Positions 26,485 to 36,360 of a stretch of DNA of 64,000 nt are shown in pieces. This stretch comes from Enterobacter sp. 638. Lineage in GTDB: Bacteria; Pseudomonadota; Gammaproteobacteria; Enterobacterales; Enterobacteriaceae. The translations under genes were made by a program, and so were the position numbers. Location: positions 1,240,001 to 1,304,000 of the forward strand of contig NC_009436.1 of the NCBI RefSeq assembly GCF_000016325.1. The letters are read 5' to 3'. The notes beneath the pieces were generated by a model. It made no database searches and was not told the origin of the DNA. It saw only the letters and a program-made list of their open reading frames with translations. How positions within the stretch are numbered: position 1 is the first letter of the stretch; every line of letters begins with the position of its first letter.

Positions 26485-27858
26485 TTAGCCTGCGATCGTG
26501 GCGGGAACCAGAATTTCGGTCGCGACAATCACAATCACCAGCCCCACAAGAACAGGGACGGAGGTGCGTTTCACGACTTCGAACGGGGAGATTTTCGCCA
26601 TTCCCGCAACCGCCACCACCACGCCTGAAACCGGCGAAATAGTACGGCCCAGGTTAGATGCCTGCAGCATTGGGATAGAAAGGTACGCCGGGTTGATGCC
26701 GGAAGAGTGCGCCAGTTTTGGAATCATCTCCACGAACGCATAGAACGGTGCGTTACCGGACCCGGTGGTCATCGCCGCCAGCATGGTGAGGATCACCAGC
26801 ACCAGCATCAAAATAATGCTTGCGGAACCAAACGAGGTGGCGATAGAGATCAGGCTCTGAATAAAGCCGATGGTGCTCAGACCTTGGGCAAATACGCCAG
26901 CCGCAACCAGCAGCATCACCACGCTGGCAAAGGCATCCGCCATGCCGCGATACGCCACTTCCAGACCGGAATAGACCTTTTGCGTGTTAAACCCGCGCAC
27001 GAATTCCAGTACCGCGGCCAGCAACATGCAGATCACCAGAATGGTGATGATGTGGAGTTGCGGGCCCCATTTGCCGTCAAAAATCAGTACGCCCACGATA
27101 GGGGTGAACGGCAGGATGGCGTAAAACGACGGGGCGGTGGTGGTGATTTCGCTGACATCCAGCATCTCGTGGCTGATGTTTTCTTTTTTATCGAGATACT
27201 TCTGCCAGAAATAGTGAGCAACCGCCATGCCGATAATCGCGGCAATGGAGATCGGCAGCGTCGTTTTAAAGGCGAAATCAATCAGCGGCATTTCCGCGGC
27301 TTTAGCGGCCAGGACCACGTCACCTGAGGTTGGGGAGAGAATAATGGCAGCGGGGGAGGCACAAATGGCCGCAGCGGCACCACGGCTAATCCCGACGTTC
27401 ACCATAACCGGGAACAGGGTGGCCATCAGCAATACGCCCAGACCGGTCGCAGACGACACCGCCAGAGACATCAGGCAGGCAACGAAATAAGCGGCAATCA
27501 TCAGGATGTACGGGGAATTAATATATTGCAGCGGTTTGGAGGCCAGTTTCACCACCATATCGTTGGCGCCAATATGTGTCATATACGCCGCGAAACCACA
27601 CAGCATCATAATCATCATGCCGAGATCGCCGCCGCGGCTCATCAGCAGGATTTTAATATATTCCACAATATCCGTAGCGGAATAACCGGTGCTCTCTGCG
27701 CTGGCGGGTAATACTTTATGGCCCATTAGCGCGCTAACAATCAGCAGTATCAAGCCACCGACAAAGAGAACGCCGGTCGCGGAATAGCCTTTAATGATGT
27801 AGCGGGCGACGCCAACAATGACGACAACTCCCATGAGGAGTTCGAGAAAGGTAAGCAT
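26485..27858 (-). CDS. dcuC: Anaerobic C4-dicarboxylate transporter DcuC
   Basis: Inner-membrane transporter of 457 residues, close to E. coli DcuC (461), with about twelve hydrophobic segments. It mainly exports succinate during fermentation. The conserved segments MLTFLELLMGVVVIVGV, VSSATGLGVLLMATLFPVM and TTGSGNAPFYAFVEMIPKL are intact. FNR and ArcA control is known in E. coli. A TTGAT/ATCAA pair lies in the upstream gap, but with seven bases between halves instead of four, so I do not call it a site. Confidence 0.95.
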   Translation of the reverse strand: MLTFLELLMGVVVIVGVARYIIKGYSATGVLFVGGLILLIVSALMGHKVLPASAESTGYSATDIVEYIKILLMSRGGDLGMMIMMLCGFAAYMTHIGANDMVVKLASKPLQYINSPYILMIAAYFVACLMSLAVSSATGLGVLLMATLFPVMVNVGISRGAAAAICASPAAIILSPTSGDVVLAAKAAEMPLIDFAFKTTLPISIAAIIGMAVAHYFWQKYLDKKENISHEMLDVSEITTTAPSFYAILPFTPIVGVLIFDGKWGPQLHIITILVICMLLAAVLEFVRGFNTQKVYSGLEVAYRGMADAFASVVMLLVAAGVFAQGLSTIGFIQSLISIATSFGSASIILMLVLVILTMLAAMTTGSGNAPFYAFVEMIPKLAHSSGINPAYLSIPMLQASNLGRTISPVSGVVVAVAGMAKISPFEVVKRTSVPVLVGLVIVIVATEILVPATIAG

Positions 27859-28199
27859 GGTTTCCCCTGTTAATGCGCTCCCCAGAGAGCACGGAAAATC
27901 AAAAAAATGAAGGGTGAGAATGTGCCGAATTAATGGTCAGTCATTGATGACTAAAATCAATAAAACGACTACTAAAGGAGTAATCAGCGATATTTTGCCA
28001 TTAGTGTGCCATTTATGTCATCACAGTATTGACCGAATCAATCATTAACGTATGTCATCGGATTGATAATGTATTGTTGAGGTTATTCGGTGCTTTTACC
28101 GTGCGACTGATTAAGAACGTAAAACTGATTAAAATAACTTTAATTTCTGCGAAAGCTGTTCTTATACTCGCATTCCTTTTATGACCCGACGACGCAAAT
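27859..28199. other. Divergent promoter gap between dcuC and the copper operon
   Basis: 341 bp of AT-rich DNA with no open frame of note. It must hold both the dcuC promoter and that of the copper-efflux operon. No clear CusR or CueR palindrome could be picked out by eye. Confidence 0.6.
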
Positions 28200-28601
28200 A
28201 TGCACGCCAACTGGACCTATCGCCTGCGATTTCTTAAAAAGCATCTTTTGATGTTTTTATGCGCGTTTGGCTGGCTGGTGATCCAGAGTCAGGTGGCGAT
28301 TGCTTCGCATGATTGTTCGCTGGATCCGCGCGGTGCAACCGCCACAATCCAGCATATGGACATGACGGCAAAACCGCTTTCCCACGATGTCGTCAGTGCC
28401 TCCCCACTGTGTGAAAAACATTGCGTGCCGGATCAGGTACAAAAAGATCCTGCGCAGCCGCATCTGGTGGCCTTACCCGCCGTCATGACGCTCGCCCTTA
28501 CCACGCCACAATGCAGCGAAATAGCGCATTCTGCGTGGTCACTCACCCCTCCCGCTGTGGGGCCACCGGCAACGATCCGTTTTTGCCGGTTCCGGGAGTA
28601 G
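28200..28601 (+). CDS. Cys/His-rich exported protein heading the copper operon (CopL/DUF2946-like)
   Basis: Protein of 133 residues with an N-terminal hydrophobic stretch (LLMFLCAFGWLVIQSQVAIA) that looks like a signal sequence. The mature part has scattered possible metal ligands: SHDCSLD, HMDM, CEKHC and, later, TPQCSEIAH. The ending PPAVGPPATIRFCRF resembles CopL/DUF2946-type proteins found beside copper genes. No activity is established. No clear ribosome site precedes the ATG, so a start a few codons later is possible. cusF follows 56 bases downstream. Confidence 0.65.
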   Translation: MHANWTYRLRFLKKHLLMFLCAFGWLVIQSQVAIASHDCSLDPRGATATIQHMDMTAKPLSHDVVSASPLCEKHCVPDQVQKDPAQPHLVALPAVMTLALTTPQCSEIAHSAWSLTPPAVGPPATIRFCRFRE

Positions 28602-28657
28602 AAACCTGTTCATTCGTTGAATTGATTTTTTAATTTACGTTTAACAGGAGTTTTATC

Positions 28658-28969
28658 ATGCGAGCTTTATTTATTTCCGCGCTGATGGGCGCGTTGTTTT
28701 CCCTTTCTTCTTTTACCGTTCAGGCAACCGAACCGTCTGCCGCCGCACAGCGCTGGCAGGGGGAGGGACGCGTACTGGAAATCTCACCACCCAAAATCAT
28801 TCTTGAGCATCAAGCCATTCCTGAACTGAAATGGCCCGCGATGACCATGCCTTTCACCCTCGCGAAAACCGCTGAGACGTCCTTAGTGAAGCCCGGCGAT
28901 CGCGTCACCTTCACGCTTGAGCGGGCGGGCGATGGGTTTCAGATACGCTCTCTGACGCCGCTGCACTAA
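28658..28969 (+). CDS. cusF: Periplasmic copper/silver chaperone CusF-like
   Basis: Secreted protein of 103 residues with a signal peptide probably cut near VQA (residue 23). The CusF metal site is intact: His in LEHQAIP, then WPAMTMPF with the Trp and two Met that bind Cu(I) or Ag(I). PGDRVTFTLERAGDGFQIRS completes the small beta-barrel. CusF carries metal to the CusCBA pump. A GGAG ribosome site precedes the ATG. In E. coli cusF lies between cusC and cusB; here it comes before the outer-membrane factor. Confidence 0.9.
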   Translation: MRALFISALMGALFSLSSFTVQATEPSAAAQRWQGEGRVLEISPPKIILEHQAIPELKWPAMTMPFTLAKTAETSLVKPGDRVTFTLERAGDGFQIRSLTPLH

Positions 28970-28980
28970 GCGAGGACATC

Positions 28981-30237
28981 ATGAAAAAAACAACACTGAG
29001 CATCTGGCTCGGTGGGGTGCTGCTCGGCGTGTTTTGCTCCGCCGCTCAGGCGGAGCCATGGACGCTGGCGCAAACCCTTTCCGTGGCCCAACGCTATTCT
29101 GCTGAACTTTCCGCCAGCCGTAACGAAGCGCAGGCGCTGGATGCGATGGCGGAATCCGCCACCCAACTTCCCGATCCCAAACTGAAGTTCGGCATCGAAA
29201 ACGTGCCGGTTCAGGGCAGTAACGACCAGCGCTTTACCCGCGAAGGCATGACCATGCAGCGGATTGGCATCATGCAGAGTTATGTGAGTGCCGAAAAGCG
29301 CGAGCGTAAATCGCAGACCTTGCAGGCGCAGGCCCGCGGTGTGGTGGCGAAGTCTGCGACCATCCGCGCCGCGCTTCAGCGAGATACCGCGCAGGCGTGG
29401 CTCGATTTAGCGCTTGCTCAGCAGGCGCTAACAATCGCTCATCAACGCGTGAGTGAAACAGAGCGCCAGCAGGGCGTGCAGAAGGCGAGCGTGGCGGCAG
29501 GCAGCGCCACACCCGACAGCGTGTTGTCGCTCCAGATGACGCTTAGCGCGATGCGCGACAGCGTGACGCTGACGAACCGGGATGTGCAGCTGGCGCAAAG
29601 CCGTCTGTTTCAGTTGACCGGCCAGGCGATAACCAAGGTACAAGGCCCGCTGCCACGCTATCAGCGGTTACCGGCGGATGAAAAAACGCTGGCCGACGCG
29701 ATAGTCCGACATCCCGAAGTCGAAGCGGCGCAGCGCGAATCAGAAACGGCGAAAGCCCGCTCGGCGCAGTCGGCCGTTGCAGCGATTCCTGATGTGGACG
29801 TGGAAGTGTTCTATTCCCATCGCGCCGAAGGGTACGACGATATGGCTGGGGTGATGTTTACGGTCGATCTGCCGCTGTTTCAGTCGCGTCGACAGGATAA
29901 AGAGTATGCCGCTGACGTGTCGCGCTCGATGCAGGCGGTGGATCAGTTGACGTTGATTCAACGCGAACATCTGGCGCAGGTGCAGTCTCTGGTGGCGCAG
30001 TATCAGGCCGCGCAAACGCTGTGGCTACGCCAGCGCGATGACATTTTACCGTTGCAGTACGCGCGGCTGAATGTGCTCGCCGCGCAGTATCGCTCCGGGC
30101 AATCGGCGCTGCCCGCGTTGCTTGAGGCGCGTCGCAGCGTGCTGGATACCGAACTGGCCGTAAATCAGACCGAGCGCGAAATGGCGCGAACCTGGGCCGC
30201 GATTCAATGGCTGACCCCACAGGAAATCACACAATGA
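28981..30237 (+). CDS. TolC-family outer-membrane factor, CzcC-like
   Basis: Outer-membrane channel of 418 residues for the RND pump. The signal peptide ends AAQA with no lipobox, unlike CusC of E. coli, which is a lipoprotein. Long coiled coils with heptads occupy about residues 100-210 and 270-400, as in TolC proteins. The sequence (PEVEAAQRESETAK, VMFTVDLPLFQSRRQDKEY) is of the CzcC type rather than CusC. The TGA overlaps the start of the adaptor gene (ATGA), so translation is coupled. Confidence 0.88.
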   Translation: MKKTTLSIWLGGVLLGVFCSAAQAEPWTLAQTLSVAQRYSAELSASRNEAQALDAMAESATQLPDPKLKFGIENVPVQGSNDQRFTREGMTMQRIGIMQSYVSAEKRERKSQTLQAQARGVVAKSATIRAALQRDTAQAWLDLALAQQALTIAHQRVSETERQQGVQKASVAAGSATPDSVLSLQMTLSAMRDSVTLTNRDVQLAQSRLFQLTGQAITKVQGPLPRYQRLPADEKTLADAIVRHPEVEAAQRESETAKARSAQSAVAAIPDVDVEVFYSHRAEGYDDMAGVMFTVDLPLFQSRRQDKEYAADVSRSMQAVDQLTLIQREHLAQVQSLVAQYQAAQTLWLRQRDDILPLQYARLNVLAAQYRSGQSALPALLEARRSVLDTELAVNQTEREMARTWAAIQWLTPQEITQ

Positions 30238-31439
30238 AAACAACAACGTTAACCGCTGTGACGCTCGCCGTACTGCTGGCTGCTGGCGGAGGATATTTCC
30301 TTGGACAGCGCCAGTCGCATGCCACACCTGAAGTTGTGAAAACGGCGGAGCGCAACGTGCTCTACTGGTACGACCCGATGATGCCCGGACAGCGTTTTGA
30401 TAAGCCGGGCAAATCACCGTTTATGGACATGGAGTTGGTGGCGCGTTATGCCGACGAAGAGAAAGCAGCAACGGGCGTGGGAGTGAACGCTCAACAGCAG
30501 CAAAACCTCGGGATGAAGACCGCCAAAGTGCAGATGCGTCAGCTTACGCAGCCGTTTACGGCCTTTGCGACCGTGTCGATCAACGAGCGGATGCTGACCA
30601 CGATCCCTGCGCCTACCGCGGGCGTGATTTCAAAACTGTACGTGCGAGCCGAGCAACAGCAGGTCAAGGCCGGTGAGGCGCTGGCAGAGATCTGGGTTCC
30701 GCAGTGGACGACCGCGCAGCAGGAATATCTGGCCGTCCGTCAGCTTGGCGATGCGATGTTAACCCGCGCCGCACGCGACAGGCTGGCGCTCCAGTTTATG
30801 TCAGAAGAGACGATCCGCGCGCTGGATCGTAGTGGAAAACCGCAAACCCGATTAACCCTGCGGTCAGAACAAGCTGGGTATGTGGCAAAGCTGAACGTCC
30901 GGGAGGGCGCGCAGGTGGCGGCCACCGCACAGGTGTTTGATATGGCTTCGCTGGACAGCGTATGGCTGGTGGTCGATTACCCGCAAAATCAGGCGCAAGC
31001 GCTCACGGTGGGCAGCGAAATGATGGCGACGTCGGAAAGCTTTCCGGGCCAGCGCTTTCACGGCACCGTCAGCGAGCTATTGCCGCAGATGGATACTGCC
31101 ACGCGAACCCTCAAGGCACGCGTTTTGATGGACAATCCGCAACACACGCTTAAGCCGGGGATGTTCCTGAACGTCGTTCGTGCAGGGCAAAAAACGGAGG
31201 CGTCGGTGCTGGCGGTACCGGAGGAGTCGGTGATCAATAGCGGGGCATCGCAGCGTGTGCTGCTGGCAACCGGCGAGGGTTATTTCCATCCGGTGAACGT
31301 CACAACGGGTGTGAGCGCCGATGGCTGGACGGAGATTCTCACAGGGGTGCAGGCGGGCGACACCGTGGTGACGTCGGGGCAATTCCTGATCGACTCTGAA
31401 GCCAGTCTGCGTAGCGCATTGCCGGAGGTGACGAAATGA
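30234..31439 (+). CDS. cusB: RND efflux periplasmic adaptor CusB
   Basis: Membrane-fusion protein of 401 residues linking CusA to the outer-membrane channel. An N-terminal signal or anchor ([17 protein letters not shown]) is followed by the metal-binding segment [12 protein letters not shown] and SPFMDMEL (about residues 44-67), in which Met residues replace the Cys/His of other heavy-metal domains, as in CusB. Lipoyl-like and beta-barrel segments follow ([28 protein letters not shown]). I chose the ATG that overlaps the upstream TGA; the longer frame adds nine residues inside the previous gene. It overlaps cusA by four bases. Confidence 0.93.
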   Translation: MKTTTLTAVTLAVLLAAGGGYFLGQRQSHATPEVVKTAERNVLYWYDPMMPGQRFDKPGKSPFMDMELVARYADEEKAATGVGVNAQQQQNLGMKTAKVQMRQLTQPFTAFATVSINERMLTTIPAPTAGVISKLYVRAEQQQVKAGEALAEIWVPQWTTAQQEYLAVRQLGDAMLTRAARDRLALQFMSEETIRALDRSGKPQTRLTLRSEQAGYVAKLNVREGAQVAATAQVFDMASLDSVWLVVDYPQNQAQALTVGSEMMATSESFPGQRFHGTVSELLPQMDTATRTLKARVLMDNPQHTLKPGMFLNVVRAGQKTEASVLAVPEESVINSGASQRVLLATGEGYFHPVNVTTGVSADGWTEILTGVQAGDTVVTSGQFLIDSEASLRSALPEVTK

Positions 31440-34400
31440 TTGCTGCCGTGATTCGTGCGTCGTTACGTAACCGTCTGCTGGTTATTCTGGCGGCCTGTGT
31501 GATGGCGGGCTGGGGCTGGTGGGCGGTGCAACGCGCACCGCTAGATGCGTTGCCCGACCTGTCGGATGTGCAGGTTATCGTCAAAGCCAGTTATCCGGGT
31601 AAAGCGCCGCAGGTGATTGAGGATCAGGTGACCTGGCCGCTGACGACGTCAATGCTGTCAGTGCCCGGCGCTAAAACCGTGCGCGGTTTTTCGATGTTTG
31701 GCGACGCCTATGTGTATGTGTTGTTTGAAGATGGCACCGATCTCTACTGGGCGCGCTCACGGGTGCTGGAGTATTTAAGCCAGGTGCAGTCGCAATTACC
31801 GGCGGGAGTAAAAGCCTCTCTGGGACCGGATGCGACGGGCGTGGGCTGGATCTATGAGTACGCGCTCGTCGATCGCACGGGTAAGCACAGCCTGGCCGAT
31901 TTACGCGCACTTCAGGACTGGACGCTCAAGTTTGAGCTGAAAACGGTACCGAATGTGTCGGAAGTGGCGAGCATCGGCGGGATGGTGCGTCAGTATCAGA
32001 TTGTGGTCACCCCTGAGAAAATGCGCGCGCTGAATATTACTCACGGGCAGATCGTGAGCGCGGTACAGGCGGCAAACAAGGAGAGCGGCGGCGCGTTGCT
32101 GGAGATGGGGGAAGCGGAATACATGGTGCGTACCACCGGTTATCTGCGCACGCTGGATGATTTCAGGAACGTGGTGATCACCACACGCGACGGGATCCCT
32201 GTATTGCTAAAAGACGTAGCGACGGTCGGCCTGGGGCCGGAGATCCGTCGGGGTGTGGCGGAGCTTAACGGCGAGGGCGAAGTCGCGGGCGGCGTGGTGG
32301 TGATGCGTTACGGGCAGAACGCGCTTGAAACGCTTCATGCTGTGAAAGAAAAACTCAGCGCGCTGCAAAAAACGCTGCCAGAAGGGGTTGAGATTGTTCC
32401 GGTGTACGACCGATCGAAGTTGATTGAGGAATCGGTCAAAACGCTGACGCACAAACTGCTGGAGGAGTTCGCCGTCGTCGTTCTGGTGTGTGCGCTGTTT
32501 CTGTTTCACTTCCGTTCCGCGCTGGTGGCGATTGTTTCGCTGCCGCTGGGGATTTTGGGCGCGTTTGTGGTGATGCACTATCAGGGTATCAACGCCAATA
32601 TTATGTCGCTGGGCGGGATTGCCATTGCCATCGGTGCGATGGTGGATGCCGCGATCGTAATGATCGAGAACATGCACAAAGTGCTGGAGCAGTGGCGGCA
32701 CGATCATCCAGACGAAGAACCGGCATCGGCGGACTACTGGCGTCTGGCGGAGCGTGCCGCAGTGGAAGTGGGACCTGCGCTGTTTTGTAGCCTGCTGATC
32801 ATTACGCTGTCGTTCATTCCGGTATTTTCCCTTGAGGCGCAGGAAGGGCGCATGTTTTCGCCGCTGGCTTTTACCAAAACCTGGGCGATGGCCATGGCCG
32901 CGGGGCTGGGCATCACGCTCATTCCGGTGCTAATGGGTTATTTTATTCGCGGTAAAATTCCTGACGAAAAAGCCAATCCGATTAACCGTTTTTTGATTCG
33001 GCTTTATGAACCGCTGCTCGATAAAGTTCTGGCGTTTCCCAAAACGACGCTGGCGCTGGCATTGCTGCTTTTACTGGTGACGCTGTGGCCGCTGAGTCGT
33101 CTTGGCAGTGAGTTTATGCCCCCGCTGGACGAAGGCGATCTGCTGTATATGCCGTCTACGCTGCCGGGAATTTCGGCGCGCGAAGCCAGCCGTTTGCTGC
33201 AACAAACGGATCGGTTAATTAAAAGCGTACCGGAAGTGGCGAGCGTGTTTGGTAAGGCTGGACGGGCTGACACAGCGACCGATCCCGCGCCGCTCACGAT
33301 GCTGGAAACAACGATCCACTTTATCCCGCGTGAACAATGGCGGCCGGGCATGACGCCCGCGAAATTGGTCGAAGAACTGGATAAAATCGTCTCAATACCC
33401 GGTATCGCGAACGTGTGGGTGCCACCGATTCGCAATCGCCTTGATATGCTGGCGACGGGCATCAAAAGCCCGGTGGGGATTAAGGTGAACGGCAGCAATA
33501 TTGCCGATATTGAACGTGTCGCTGCTCAGATTGAGCAGATTGTGAAACAGGTGCCGGGCGTGACGTCTGCGTTGGCCGAGCGGCTGGCGGGTGGGCGCTA
33601 CGTGGATATCCGTATCGACAGGCAAAAAGCCGCACGGTATGGCGTGTCGGTTGACGAGTTGCAGGGGATGGTCTCCACCTTGGTTGGCGGTGACAATATC
33701 GGCGAAGTGCTTCAGGGCCGAGAACGTTACCCCATCAATGTGCGCTACCCCCGCGACGTTCGCGATAGCGTCGAAAAGCTCCGAATGTTACCCGTTATCA
33801 CCACGAATGGGAGCCAGATTACTCTGGGTGAACTGGCGGACATCGTCGTCACAGAAGGCCCGCCAATGCTGAAAAGTGAGAATGCGCGGCTCTCGAACTG
33901 GATTTATGTGGATCTGCGTGGACGAGATTTGAAGTCGGCGGTGACCGAAATGCAGCAGCGGGTTGCGGAGAAGATCGCGCTTCCTCAGGGGGTATCGCTG
34001 TCGTGGTCCGGACAATTTGAATATCTGGAGCGTGCCACAGAGAAATTGAAAATCGTTCTCCCAATAACCTTAATGATTATCTTTATTCTTTTGTGGCTGA
34101 CCTTTAAACGTATTTCTGATGTCTTATTAATAATGGGGACATTACCTTTTGCGCTTATCGGCGGGGTGTGGTTGCTTTGGCTGCTGGGATATAATCTTTC
34201 CGTTGCGGGTGCCGTCGGCTTTATAGCGCTTGCCGGTGTTGCTGCCGAGTTTGGCGTTATTATGGTGCTGTATCTCAATCAGGCGCTTGATAAATATCGT
34301 CAGCGAGATCCTGAGGGTGGAAACAGGATGGTAATGCGTGCGATCCATGAAGGAGCAGTCCTGCGCGTGCGGCCAAAAGTGATGACCGTCGCGACGATTA

Positions 34401-34552
34401 TGGCGGGCTTACTGCCGATTATGTGGGGCGGTGGCAGCGGTTCCGAGGTCATGCAGCGCATCGCCGCGCCGATGATAGGGGGAATGGTCACCGCGCCTTT
34501 GTTGTCGATGTTAGTTATTCCCGCACTGTATAAATTGTTGCATAAAAGTTAG
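31436..34552 (+). CDS. cusA: Copper/silver RND efflux pump CusA
   Basis: Proton-driven heavy-metal RND pump of 1038 residues. The three methionines that bind and relay Cu(I)/Ag(I) are conserved: Met572 ([10 protein letters not shown]), Met622 (LTMLETT) and Met671 (RLDMLATG), each one residue from its E. coli position. Transmembrane helix 4 has [16 protein letters not shown] (about 402-417), the proton path of the family. TM blocks cluster at the N-terminus, near 340-540 and 870-1030. It is the last gene of the efflux operon. The usual cusRS sensor genes are not adjacent. Confidence 0.96.
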   Translation: MIAAVIRASLRNRLLVILAACVMAGWGWWAVQRAPLDALPDLSDVQVIVKASYPGKAPQVIEDQVTWPLTTSMLSVPGAKTVRGFSMFGDAYVYVLFEDGTDLYWARSRVLEYLSQVQSQLPAGVKASLGPDATGVGWIYEYALVDRTGKHSLADLRALQDWTLKFELKTVPNVSEVASIGGMVRQYQIVVTPEKMRALNITHGQIVSAVQAANKESGGALLEMGEAEYMVRTTGYLRTLDDFRNVVITTRDGIPVLLKDVATVGLGPEIRRGVAELNGEGEVAGGVVVMRYGQNALETLHAVKEKLSALQKTLPEGVEIVPVYDRSKLIEESVKTLTHKLLEEFAVVVLVCALFLFHFRSALVAIVSLPLGILGAFVVMHYQGINANIMSLGGIAIAIGAMVDAAIVMIENMHKVLEQWRHDHPDEEPASADYWRLAERAAVEVGPALFCSLLIITLSFIPVFSLEAQEGRMFSPLAFTKTWAMAMAAGLGITLIPVLMGYFIRGKIPDEKANPINRFLIRLYEPLLDKVLAFPKTTLALALLLLLVTLWPLSRLGSEFMPPLDEGDLLYMPSTLPGISAREASRLLQQTDRLIKSVPEVASVFGKAGRADTATDPAPLTMLETTIHFIPREQWRPGMTPAKLVEELDKIVSIPGIANVWVPPIRNRLDMLATGIKSPVGIKVNGSNIADIERVAAQIEQIVKQVPGVTSALAERLAGGRYVDIRIDRQKAARYGVSVDELQGMVSTLVGGDNIGEVLQGRERYPINVRYPRDVRDSVEKLRMLPVITTNGSQITLGELADIVVTEGPPMLKSENARLSNWIYVDLRGRDLKSAVTEMQQRVAEKIALPQGVSLSWSGQFEYLERATEKLKIVLPITLMIIFILLWLTFKRISDVLLIMGTLPFALIGGVWLLWLLGYNLSVAGAVGFIALAGVAAEFGVIMVLYLNQALDKYRQRDPEGGNRMVMRAIHEGAVLRVRPKVMTVATIMAGLLPIMWGGGSGSEVMQRIAAPMIGGMVTAPLLSMLVIPALYKLLHKS

Positions 34553-34713
34553 GTAGCGTAAGCGCCTTGCTTATTTCAAGGCGCATCGTCACGTTTTGTA
34601 GGATTATTCCCATTTTGTAACTTAATAATTCGGACTTTCACCGATGTCGTTATGGTTTCATTCAATTAAAGTTTGTTAAAATTCTGCCGAATACTAAAAA
34701 TGGTAATTGTATT

Positions 34714-35289
34714 GTGACGGTAAAAAATAATATTTATTTGTTTGTGTTGTTTATTTTTGCACAGCTTACGCTTTCAACATCGGCAGTCGCGGATGAGACG
34801 ACATCGCAAAAAGGGTGGTTCTCGACTTTCACCGACAACGTGACGCAGACATGGAATGAGCCAGAGCATTACGATCTGTATGTGCCAGCTATAACGTGGC
34901 ATGCCCGTTTTGCGTACGACAAAGAGAAAACGGACCGTTATAACGAGCGCCCATGGGGTGCGGGTTTTGGTCAGTCACGCTGGGATGACAAAGGCAACTG
35001 GCACGGTTTGTATCTGATGGCGTTTAAAGATTCCTATAACAAATGGGAACCTATCGGCGGCTATGGCTGGGAGAAAACCTGGCGTCCGCTGGCGGATGAT
35101 AATTTCCATTTGGGTCTGGGGTACACGGCCGGCTTTACGGCGCGTGATAACTGGAAATACATCCCCATTCCGGTGCTGTTACCGCTGGCGTCAATCGGCT
35201 ACGGCCCGGCGACCTTCCAGATGACCTACATTCCTGGAACGTATAACAACGGAAACGTGTACTTCGCCTGGATGCGCTTCCAGTTTTAA
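34714..35289 (+). CDS. pagP: Lipid A palmitoyltransferase PagP
   Basis: Outer-membrane enzyme of 191 residues that moves a palmitate from phospholipid to lipid A, raising resistance to cationic peptides. Signal peptide near residues 5-27. The active-site residues known for PagP are present: His in [10 protein letters not shown] and Asp-Ser in [10 protein letters not shown]. The C-terminus AWMRFQF is a typical outer-membrane signature. The start is GTG. PhoP control is known in relatives; I could not fix a PhoP box. The protein matches E. coli closely after the signal peptide. Confidence 0.96.
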   Translation: MTVKNNIYLFVLFIFAQLTLSTSAVADETTSQKGWFSTFTDNVTQTWNEPEHYDLYVPAITWHARFAYDKEKTDRYNERPWGAGFGQSRWDDKGNWHGLYLMAFKDSYNKWEPIGGYGWEKTWRPLADDNFHLGLGYTAGFTARDNWKYIPIPVLLPLASIGYGPATFQMTYIPGTYNNGNVYFAWMRFQF

Positions 35290-35480
35290 CTGAAAATTGT
35301 CCACAAATTAGTGTAAAAACAGACCTGTTTTGCGTGGGTTAAGGACAAATCGCCAGTCGATAAAATTAACGCGACTTTTGTCACTTTTTAACAAAGAACC
35401 TCTGGACAAAATGCGCCACAATTGTTGTACTGATACCCGACACAGCATTTGTGTCCATTTTTCATGCAAAGGTAATTTTG

Positions 35481-35690
35481 ATGTCTAAGATTAAAGGTAA
35501 CGTTAAGTGGTTTAATGAGTCCAAAGGATTCGGTTTCATTACTCCGGAAGATGGCAGCAAAGATGTGTTCGTTCACTTCTCTGCAATCCAGACTAATGGT
35601 TTCAAAACCCTGGCTGAAGGCCAGCGCGTTGAGTTCGAAATCACTAACGGTGCCAAAGGTCCTTCTGCTGCTAACGTAACTGCTCTGTAA
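35481..35690 (+). CDS. cspE: Cold-shock-like RNA chaperone CspE
   Basis: RNA-binding protein of 69 residues, the exact CspE length. The cold-shock domain is complete with RNP1 KGFGFITP and RNP2 VFVHFSAI. It melts RNA hairpins and can act as a transcription antiterminator. I chose [11 protein letters not shown] as the start; a longer frame adds ten residues from the leader. A strong terminator follows. Confidence 0.98.
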   Translation: MSKIKGNVKWFNESKGFGFITPEDGSKDVFVHFSAIQTNGFKTLAEGQRVEFEITNGAKGPSAANVTAL

Positions 35691-35716
35691 TTCAGACAGG
35701 TCAGCAAGAACTTCAA

Positions 35717-35743
35717 AACCCGCTCAATGAGCGGGTTTTTTTT
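35717..35743 (+). terminator. Terminator after cspE
   Basis: CCCGCTC/GAGCGGG stem with an AAT loop, then eight T. It is a textbook factor-independent terminator 26 bases after the cspE stop. Confidence 0.93.
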
Positions 35744-35752
35744 GGCGTATTA

Positions 35753-35839
35753 TCAGCTAAATAAATATAATCTTAGAAAACTGGCGACGATCAACACGCT
35801 CAGTAATACCATTCCCGCGCTCATCAAATTTTCTTTCAT
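35753..35839 (-). CDS. Putative small membrane protein, 28 residues
   Basis: A frame of 28 codons (MKENLMSAGMVLLSVL, then IVASFLRLYLFS) with one hydrophobic helix over most of its length. GAGG lies eight bases before the ATG, a good ribosome site. It lies between the cspE terminator and crcB, on the crcB strand, 72 bases downstream of the crcB stop. I do not recognise a named family. Confidence 0.6.
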   Translation of the reverse strand: MKENLMSAGMVLLSVLIVASFLRLYLFS

Positions 35840-35910
35840 GCCATCACCCTCAATCAATATTGCGACAAGAGTGACAGAGAAAAATTAAGCCAACATTAAC
35901 GCTGTTGTGT

Positions 35911-36294
35911 TTAGTGCGCGCTTGCGGCGGAAAATAACCAAAATGCGAGCGCCGTCATCGCAAACGAACCCAGCATATTGACGGCAATGTTTGCCAGCGC
36001 CCAGTTTATGCGACCATCCTGCAACAAAAAAACCACTTCGGCAGAGAAGGTTGAAAAGGTCGTCAGGCCGCCACAGAATCCGGTGGTGATCAGCAGTTTC
36101 CACATCGGGTCGATATGGGTCATTCGATTAAACCAGGCCAGCCCCACTCCAATGATAAAAGCGCCTATCAGATTTGCCGTAAGCGTCCCCAATGGAATGG
36201 CCTGATGCATAGGGTTAAAGCGCATGCTGAGAAACCATCGCGCTACGCTACCTGTCCCACCACCAATAAAAACCGCTAAAAGGAGTTGTAACAC
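35911..36294 (-). CDS. crcB: Fluoride channel CrcB (Fluc)
   Basis: Small inner-membrane protein of 127 residues with four hydrophobic helices that forms a dimeric fluoride exporter channel. The family motif [13 protein letters not shown] (about residues 11-23), [14 protein letters not shown] with the conserved Asn, and [15 protein letters not shown] (about 73-87) are all present. No fluoride riboswitch was recognised in its short upstream region. Confidence 0.96.
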   Translation of the reverse strand: MLQLLLAVFIGGGTGSVARWFLSMRFNPMHQAIPLGTLTANLIGAFIIGVGLAWFNRMTHIDPMWKLLITTGFCGGLTTFSTFSAEVVFLLQDGRINWALANIAVNMLGSFAMTALAFWLFSAASAH

Positions 36295-36360
36295 GGTCAG
36301 TTCCTGCTATTTGATCTAGTAAGGGGCCAAGTGTAGCGCTAATTTACGTAGGGGATAAAT

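Noticed and set aside
27920..27970. FNR site upstream of dcuC
   Set aside because: TTGAT and ATCAA are present but seven bases apart instead of four, so the dyad does not fit FNR.
34600..34700. PhoP box upstream of pagP
   Set aside because: GTTT-like elements are present, but not with the 11-base direct-repeat spacing; the AT-rich context makes chance matches likely.
36295..36360. Fluoride riboswitch upstream of crcB
   Set aside because: Only 66 bases separate crcB from ybeM and I see no matching structure or conserved bases of that riboswitch class.
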